Of a stretch of DNA of 20,253 nt, positions 16,260 through 20,253 are shown one piece after another (within the stretch, counting starts at the first letter, position 1; each line of letters starts with the position of its first letter). Below the pieces are notes generated by a model that had not been told where the DNA came from, did not search any database, and saw nothing but the letters and a program-made list of their open reading frames with translations. A program made the translations under genes and the position numbers. Source of the stretch: JAGNEJ01 sp043757865 (GTDB lineage Bacteria > Verrucomicrobiota > Verrucomicrobiia > Verrucomicrobiales > V1-33); contig JAYVOP010000214.1 in the NCBI GenBank assembly GCA_043757865.1, positions 1 to 20,253 on the forward strand, in the 5' to 3' direction.

Positions 16260-17333
16260 ATGTCTCTTAAAATCCGTTTCCAGTCCGCCCAAGTCACCCG
16301 CCTCGTTCTCGCCAAGATCGGCCATCCGCAACGCCAAGAACCGCTGCAAACCTCCAAGGCCGCCTTTCCCGTGCGCCCAGAGGACCAAGCCACGCTAACC
16401 GCGCTCTTCCTCAAGCCCTTCAAGAACTTGCTCGGCCACCGTTTCTCGCATCATTCATCCTTGGAAAAAAATGAGATCTACCAACTCAGCAAAGCCATCT
16501 TTGCCGAGCCCCAGAGCTTATGGGAGCACGGTTGCGCCATCGCCCAGCGCCTTTATTCCAAATCCAATCATCCGAACATCAAATCAGGCGACCTCTGCGT
16601 GGGCTTAGTGGAAGACCTGGAAGTGGATGGGCAAAAAGTGCTAGGCCTGTGTCTCTTGAAGGCGGAAACCATCGTCCCCTTTCTCAGTATTTCTGCGCGA
16701 GATGGGGACCTACGCCTAGCTGCTGAGGAGGGGATTAATCCTGAGAAGATCGACAAAGGATGCCTCATTTTCAATCATGGCGCAGAGCACGGCTGCTACG
16801 TGCTGACCTTTGATCGGGCCGGGGCGGAATCCCGCTTTTGGCTGCGGGATTTCTTAGGTGTCACCGCCGTGCCAGATGCCGCTTTCCTCACCAATGCTTA
16901 TGCCAAGATGGCCGTCTCCTTCTTAGAAAAACAGGCCCCTAGCCCCGTCGAAGATCGCGCTCCGTGGGAGGGAGCCTCGCCTGCCCGGGAAGCGCTGGCT
17001 TACTTTGAGAAACAGGAAAAATTCGACCTCCAAGACTTCGAGGAAAAAGTGCTGAAAACACCAGAAGCCGTGGCCAAATTTACCGCCCACCGTTGCCAGA
17101 TTGAGGAAGAGCAAGGCGCGCCCCTTGAGCAATCCTTCGGCATTTCTCAGAAGGACATCGCCCGTGCCCAGCGGAAGATCACCGCCGTTATGAAGCTCGA
17201 CACAGGCGTGGAGATTCACGTGAAATCCTCCGGCACTAGCAAGCCCACCGCCGTGCTGGAACGGGGATTCGATGAGGCCAAGAAAATGAAGTTCATCAAA
17301 GTTTATTTCAATCGCGATGTCTCCAACGGCTAG
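16260..17333 (+). CDS. Nucleoid-associated protein, NdpA/YejK family
   Basis: A 357-residue protein resembling the 37-kDa nucleoid-associated family (PF04245; E. coli YejK/NdpA), which copurifies with the nucleoid and whose exact role is unsettled. Recognisable family stretches are the middle region G-D-L-C-V-G-L-V and the segment F-L-S-I-S-A-R-D-G followed by K-G-C-L-I-F-N. After these come Y-V-L-T-F-D-R and W-L-R-D-F-L-G-V, and V-F-like helices near F-L-T-N-A-Y-A-K-M. There is no signal peptide or membrane segment, so it is cytoplasmic. ATG 16260 (M-S-L-K-I) is preferred over an in-frame TTG at 16224, because the extra 12 residues do not look family-like. It begins 51 bases after the pseudokinase stop on the same strand with no terminator between, so co-transcription is likely. 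Confidence 0.82.
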   Translation: MSLKIRFQSAQVTRLVLAKIGHPQRQEPLQTSKAAFPVRPEDQATLTALFLKPFKNLLGHRFSHHSSLEKNEIYQLSKAIFAEPQSLWEHGCAIAQRLYSKSNHPNIKSGDLCVGLVEDLEVDGQKVLGLCLLKAETIVPFLSISARDGDLRLAAEEGINPEKIDKGCLIFNHGAEHGCYVLTFDRAGAESRFWLRDFLGVTAVPDAAFLTNAYAKMAVSFLEKQAPSPVEDRAPWEGASPAREALAYFEKQEKFDLQDFEEKVLKTPEAVAKFTAHRCQIEEEQGAPLEQSFGISQKDIARAQRKITAVMKLDTGVEIHVKSSGTSKPTAVLERGFDEAKKMKFIKVYFNRDVSNG

Positions 17334-17359
17334 CGCAGAACTCGCAGCCTTTCTCGCAA

Positions 17360-17376
17360 GTCAATGAAAAATTGAC
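17360..17376. repeat. Short inverted repeat after the NdpA-like gene
   Basis: GTCAAT at 17360-17365 and ATTGAC at 17371-17376 flank a GAAAA loop. There is no following T-run, so terminator function is doubtful. The sequence AGTCAAT recurs at 17471-17477 and CAACCACCT occurs at both 17376-17384 and 17485-17493, close to the point where the RHS reading frame begins. Confidence 0.5.
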
Positions 17377-17480
17377 AACCACCTAATGTATGACATTCTA
17401 GTTGGCAGTGCGGCCCTGCATTGCCCTCGGACCAGCGATCGCATCTTGACCAAAACCCACCAATTTAACCAGTCAATTTT

Positions 17481-19109
17481 ATGCCAACCACCTTTCCGCG
17501 TGGACGCCCTGGGCAGCGGGAAGAACACTTTGCGTATGATGCCGCCGGCAACTGGTTAGGCTACACCACCAAAGCCAATGGGGCCACCTCCCTAGACCAA
17601 CGTCGCGCCCACAACGACCTCAACCAGATCACCAGCCTCAGCACCGCCAACGCCGCTTGGGATGCAGAGACCAACCCACTAGCCAGTGACAAAGTTCACC
17701 ACGATGCCAATGGAAATATGCTTCTCCTCCCGCACGGCCCCGCCGGGGAATGGGACCAATCCATGAAACTCACCTGGGACGCCTGGAACCGCCTCGTAAA
17801 AGCAGAGAAAGCCAGCGACTCCACCGTCATCGCCAGCTACGAATACGATGGCCTCTGGCGCAGAACTGTGAAACGCACTGCATGGGAAACGCGCCACTAC
17901 TATTACAATAGCCAATGGCGAAGCATTGAGGAACACGTCGAAGCCACGGGCGGAGCGCATGTCGTCGAACAACAACACCTCTGGGGCCCGCACCACCGTT
18001 GGGAATACCACCGCCGAGACCGCAACACCCACATCGGCACCGCCACCGCGTTGGATGAAATTCTCTACGCCCTCAAAGACGCCATGAGCCTCACAGCCAT
18101 CGCGGACACGACTGGCACCATCAAAGAACGCTACCAATACAGCGCATTCGGCCAACGCCTCTGCCTAGCTCCTGACGGCAATCCGCTCACCGAAAGCACC
18201 GTAAAATGGCGGCTCGGCTTCCACGTAGAATTCGTGGATGCCACGGCCGCTACGCAGGTGGATACTGGGCTGACGAATTATGGGTATCGGTATTATGATG
18301 CTACAGGTGGAAGGTGGCTTGGGAGAGATCCATTACATGAGCGTGGAGGAAGGAATCTTCAGGCCATGATTTCCAACAACCCAACTGGTTCACGGGACCG
18401 TCTCGGTCTCGCGGCAGCAGCTGAGTGCTGTGGTCCAGATATTTCTGACGCCTTAGACGCAACGCATCGTGATATGGAAAAAGCCTTTGAAGCTGCTGAT
18501 GATCAAACGCGCAAGGCGGCCTGTTCGACTGCAAGAGGTGATAAGGGATGGGACACGGATAAACTAGTCTCCGAGGATAAACTACCCAACCCCACCGGAG
18601 ATTTTAATGGTGTAAGCTGCGGGCAGGAAAAAGGAAAATGCGCCAGCACAGTCACCGTTCAGGGGCAATGCTATCCGAGAGGTGATGTAAATTACCTAAC
18701 GTGGGGTAAGTTGACAAGACTTTGCCAACAAAATTATTACTGGAACAAAAATTTATTGCGTGCACATAAAAGCTGGGCGCACGGTGAGTTTAAACAATGG
18801 GGTAAGGATACTGGCTCCCAGCAATGGATGGATGCTGGATATAATGGCTGGATATCGAATGCTGACTACGAAAAGAGTCGACAGGATTCACTTAACAGTA
18901 ACCGCAGCCCCTCAGTAGGTCCCTCAACCACCCATTTCCCTCCTGATCGGGATGATTGGGGCAGCGATACGCCACCAAAACCTGAGCCGCAGCCCAGTGC
19001 TACAGCCTCAGCCGATTGTAAGCCTTGCAGTAAAAAAGCCCCAGCGAAGGCGTTTAAGGGCCATTTTGGAGATATGCATGGCCGCATAGCATGGGGTTCC
19101 GATTCATGA
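17481..19109 (+). CDS. RHS-repeat protein tip: truncated core plus variable C-terminal (candidate toxin) domain
   Basis: 542 residues. Residues about 1-310 are the end of an RHS shell: F-A-Y-D-A-A-G-N-W, H-D-A-N-G-N-M, S-Y-E-Y-D-G-L-W-R-R, Y-Q-Y-S-A-F-G. They close with the core signature N-Y-G-Y-R-Y-Y-D-A-T-G-G-R-W-L-G-R-D-P and N-N-P-T-G-S-R-D-R-L-G-L. Full RHS proteins exceed 1000 residues, so the signal peptide and most repeats are absent. After D-R-L-G-L the sequence changes to a Cys-containing domain (about 313-542) with C-G-P-D-I-S-D-A-L, T-V-Q-G-Q-C-Y and V-N-Y-L-T-W-G-K-L-T-R-L-C. From memory a similar unit occurs at other RHS C-termini, where its activity is undefined. The DNA becomes less GC-rich at about 18240, near the core/tip boundary. 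Upstream, V-D-A-L-G at 17500-17514 in another frame suggests a one-base deletion in a longer gene. Confidence 0.8.
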   Translation: MPTTFPRGRPGQREEHFAYDAAGNWLGYTTKANGATSLDQRRAHNDLNQITSLSTANAAWDAETNPLASDKVHHDANGNMLLLPHGPAGEWDQSMKLTWDAWNRLVKAEKASDSTVIASYEYDGLWRRTVKRTAWETRHYYYNSQWRSIEEHVEATGGAHVVEQQHLWGPHHRWEYHRRDRNTHIGTATALDEILYALKDAMSLTAIADTTGTIKERYQYSAFGQRLCLAPDGNPLTESTVKWRLGFHVEFVDATAATQVDTGLTNYGYRYYDATGGRWLGRDPLHERGGRNLQAMISNNPTGSRDRLGLAAAAECCGPDISDALDATHRDMEKAFEAADDQTRKAACSTARGDKGWDTDKLVSEDKLPNPTGDFNGVSCGQEKGKCASTVTVQGQCYPRGDVNYLTWGKLTRLCQQNYYWNKNLLRAHKSWAHGEFKQWGKDTGSQQWMDAGYNGWISNADYEKSRQDSLNSNRSPSVGPSTTHFPPDRDDWGSDTPPKPEPQPSATASADCKPCSKKAPAKAFKGHFGDMHGRIAWGSDS

Positions 19110-19513
19110 AGTCCAAACTGAAAATCGCACTGACGTTTGTTGCTTTACTACTATTTAGTGGCGCAGTAACTTGGTGGCGCGCTTTCGATCCTCGACTGTG
19201 GAAACGCGACAGAGATACTTTGCGGATAGAGGTTTTTGACTCTATTAGATTGCTGCGGGTTGTGCAATTATTTGCTCAAAAAAATAATGGGTTTCCGCAA
19301 AATGAGATTGAGTTTAAGGTTGATAATGCACAAGAAATCTCACAAGACACTGATTGGAACTATGCATACCAAACCAAAACGGAGGCAATACTGTGGATCA
19401 GGACAAGTAGCGGCATTCTGCACATTTTAATGTTCACCGAAAAACCACCGATGGTGAGATATGTATCACAAAATCGGAACTATGTGTATTACGTGCCATG
19501 GCATGAGGATTAA
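19106..19513 (+). CDS. Small single-membrane-segment protein, candidate immunity protein
   Basis: 135 residues from ATG 19106, which overlaps the RHS stop codon by 4 bases (ATGA). An in-frame upstream start at 19091 exists, but the overlapping ATG gives a clean N-terminus: M-K-S-K-L-K-I followed by a hydrophobic segment (about 7-25) and then W-W-R. The remaining 110 residues are polar, with an early helix (D-S-I-R-L-L-R-V-V-Q-L-F-A) and a probable beta-rich end (W-N-Y-A-Y, I-L-W-I-R, H-I-L-M-F, N-Y-V-Y-Y-V). The orientation expected from the positive N-terminus puts the bulk outside the cytoplasm. No family was recognised. Translational coupling to an RHS tip and similarly less GC-rich DNA are the arrangement of RHS toxin-immunity pairs; this assignment is positional inference only. 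Confidence 0.6.
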   Translation: MKSKLKIALTFVALLLFSGAVTWWRAFDPRLWKRDRDTLRIEVFDSIRLLRVVQLFAQKNNGFPQNEIEFKVDNAQEISQDTDWNYAYQTKTEAILWIRTSSGILHILMFTEKPPMVRYVSQNRNYVYYVPWHED

Positions 19514-19564
19514 TGCACGATGTACATTATTACATGTGCTTAAGACGCTGAATTTTTAAATTTG

Positions 19565-20002
19565 ATGAAAACCCTAGCCGCCCTCTGCCAGCGCATAGTC
19601 GTAATTAACCTGCCTTATAAGCCAGAGCGTCGCGCGGCCCTAGCGCGCAATCTAGGGCAGACGGGAATTGCGAGGCCAGATGACATTACGTGGGCCACGG
19701 CTATTTCTGGGGATTGGTCCCCGCCTCCCGCTTGGTGGGGCGCTGGGAATGGTGCGTGGGGGTGCCTGATGAGCCATGTGCGGGCGGTGCAGGATGCCAT
19801 CATGGATGGGGTGGAGACGCTGTGTCTGCTGGAGGATGATGTAGTCTTCCATCCGCAAGCAGCGTTGATGCTTGAGCGGCTGCTGTGGGAGCTGCCAAAG
19901 GATTGGGATCAAGTGTATCTAGGCGGCCAACATTTAAAAGAAGCGGAGACGTTGCCGGGGAAATCCTCGTGGAGGCCGGGGTGTGGCAGGGCGCAAGTCT
20001 AA
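19565..20002 (+). pseudogene. Truncated GT25-type glycosyltransferase
   Basis: The first 130 or so residues from ATG 19565 resemble glycosyltransferase family 25 (LPS/LOS glycan enzymes): I-V-V-I-N-L-P-Y-K-P-E-R-R, G-A-W-G-C-L-M-S-H, and the metal-binding L-L-E-D-D-V-V-F. After D-Q-V-Y-L-G-G-Q-H-L the family resemblance ends, and the frame closes at 20002 after a short non-homologous tail. Full members are about 240-270 residues, so the C-terminal half is missing. The next bases encode, in another frame, part of a methyltransferase, so a deletion or recombination probably fused two genes. An in-frame TTG at 19562 precedes the ATG. Whether the fragment is translated into anything useful is doubtful. 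Confidence 0.68.
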
Positions 20003-20253
20003 TCCATTTGGCCCAGGCATGTAAGGCATTGGGGAAAAACGTATCTATCTATGGGGTCGATCTGTTCGCCCGCGCCGGTTACTTAGAGAACTCGGTTCCG
20101 CGGCAATTAGCCCGCATCACAGATGCATGGATCATGGCTCCACTTAGTGGTGGAAAATTTGTTGAATCACGGAGTTTTGGATCATGTGAATCTCCTCCAA
20201 ATAGCCATTCATACGGCTGCGGGCTGTTTTCAAGATGGTAGCGTCTTCGCCTG
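19957..20253 (+). pseudogene. SAM-dependent methyltransferase fragment, 5'-truncated and frameshifted, runs off the window
   Basis: From about 19957, one frame reads G-E-I-L-V-E-A-G-V-W-Q-G-A-S followed by Y-G-V-D-L-F, the SAM-binding motif I and acidic motif II of the Methyltransf_24 type. After about 20150 the coherent reading moves to another frame: E-N-L-L-N-H-G-V-L-D-H-V-N-L-L, then Q-D-G-S-V-F-A at the window edge, matching the family's nlxxxGvxdxV and f-x-D-x-S-x-D-F-V regions. So there is at least one frameshift, and the N-terminus is replaced by the glycosyltransferase fragment. The gene may continue beyond 20253. Substrate unknown; surface-glycan modification would fit its neighbour. 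Confidence 0.62.

Noticed and set aside
17386..17559. Small open frame beginning MYDILVGSAALHC overlapping the RHS start
   Set aside because: No family resemblance and it runs out of frame across the RHS repeat; only its V-D-A-L-G stretch is informative, as evidence of a deletion.
1..20253. CRISPR array, tRNA, rRNA or complete insertion sequence
   Set aside because: Both strands were scanned by eye: no evenly spaced repeats, no tRNA-like cloverleaf with CCA end and no transposase were recognised. A covariance-model scan could still find a small RNA.

Overview
The window looks like a chromosomal segment of a moderately GC-rich Gram-negative bacterium, most likely a member of the Verrucomicrobiota/PVC group. 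That placement is an inference. It rests on the mix of PknB-type kinases with proline-rich linkers, an O-antigen-ligase-type membrane protein, an RHS tip and a SufU-type scaffold. It also rests on the lack of Shine-Dalgarno-like sequence before almost every start. No rRNA, tRNA, CRISPR array or complete insertion sequence was seen.

Left part (1-5900). The 3' end of a parallel beta-helix protein is followed closely by a SufU-type Fe-S scaffold gene on the plus strand. Its 3' end overlaps that of a minus-strand rhodanese. The rhodanese is the last gene of a tightly spaced minus-strand run: FkbM methyltransferase, O-antigen-ligase-like protein, argG (argininosuccinate synthase), rhodanese. Upstream of that run, across a 170-base gap holding three inverted repeats, lies dnaN (beta sliding clamp), with no dnaA or recognisable origin nearby.

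Middle (5900-10860). A decayed COG1672/DUF234-type ATPase pseudogene carries about seven frameshifts and one in-frame stop. It is followed by a secreted SGNH/GDSL hydrolase, then recJ overlapping a membrane-anchored DUF218 (YdcF/ElyC)-like gene.

Right part (10860-17340). A membrane-anchored Ser/Thr kinase with all catalytic motifs and a membrane-anchored pseudokinase are transcribed divergently from a 358-base AT-rich intergenic region. In the pseudokinase HRDLKPxN reads HTGLTSGN and DFG reads DVG. The pseudokinase is followed by a nucleoid-associated protein (NdpA/YejK family). Kinase, pseudokinase and NdpA form the most system-like grouping here, but a joint function is inference.

Far right (17340-20253). 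A 5'-truncated RHS tip ends in an unrelated C-terminal domain. Its stop codon overlaps (ATGA) a small single-membrane-segment protein, the arrangement expected of a polymorphic toxin and its immunity protein. After it come a truncated GT25-type glycosyltransferase and a frameshifted SAM-methyltransferase fragment joined to it. The right end is therefore a mosaic of acquired or rearranged accessory genes, while recJ, dnaN and argG are core genes.
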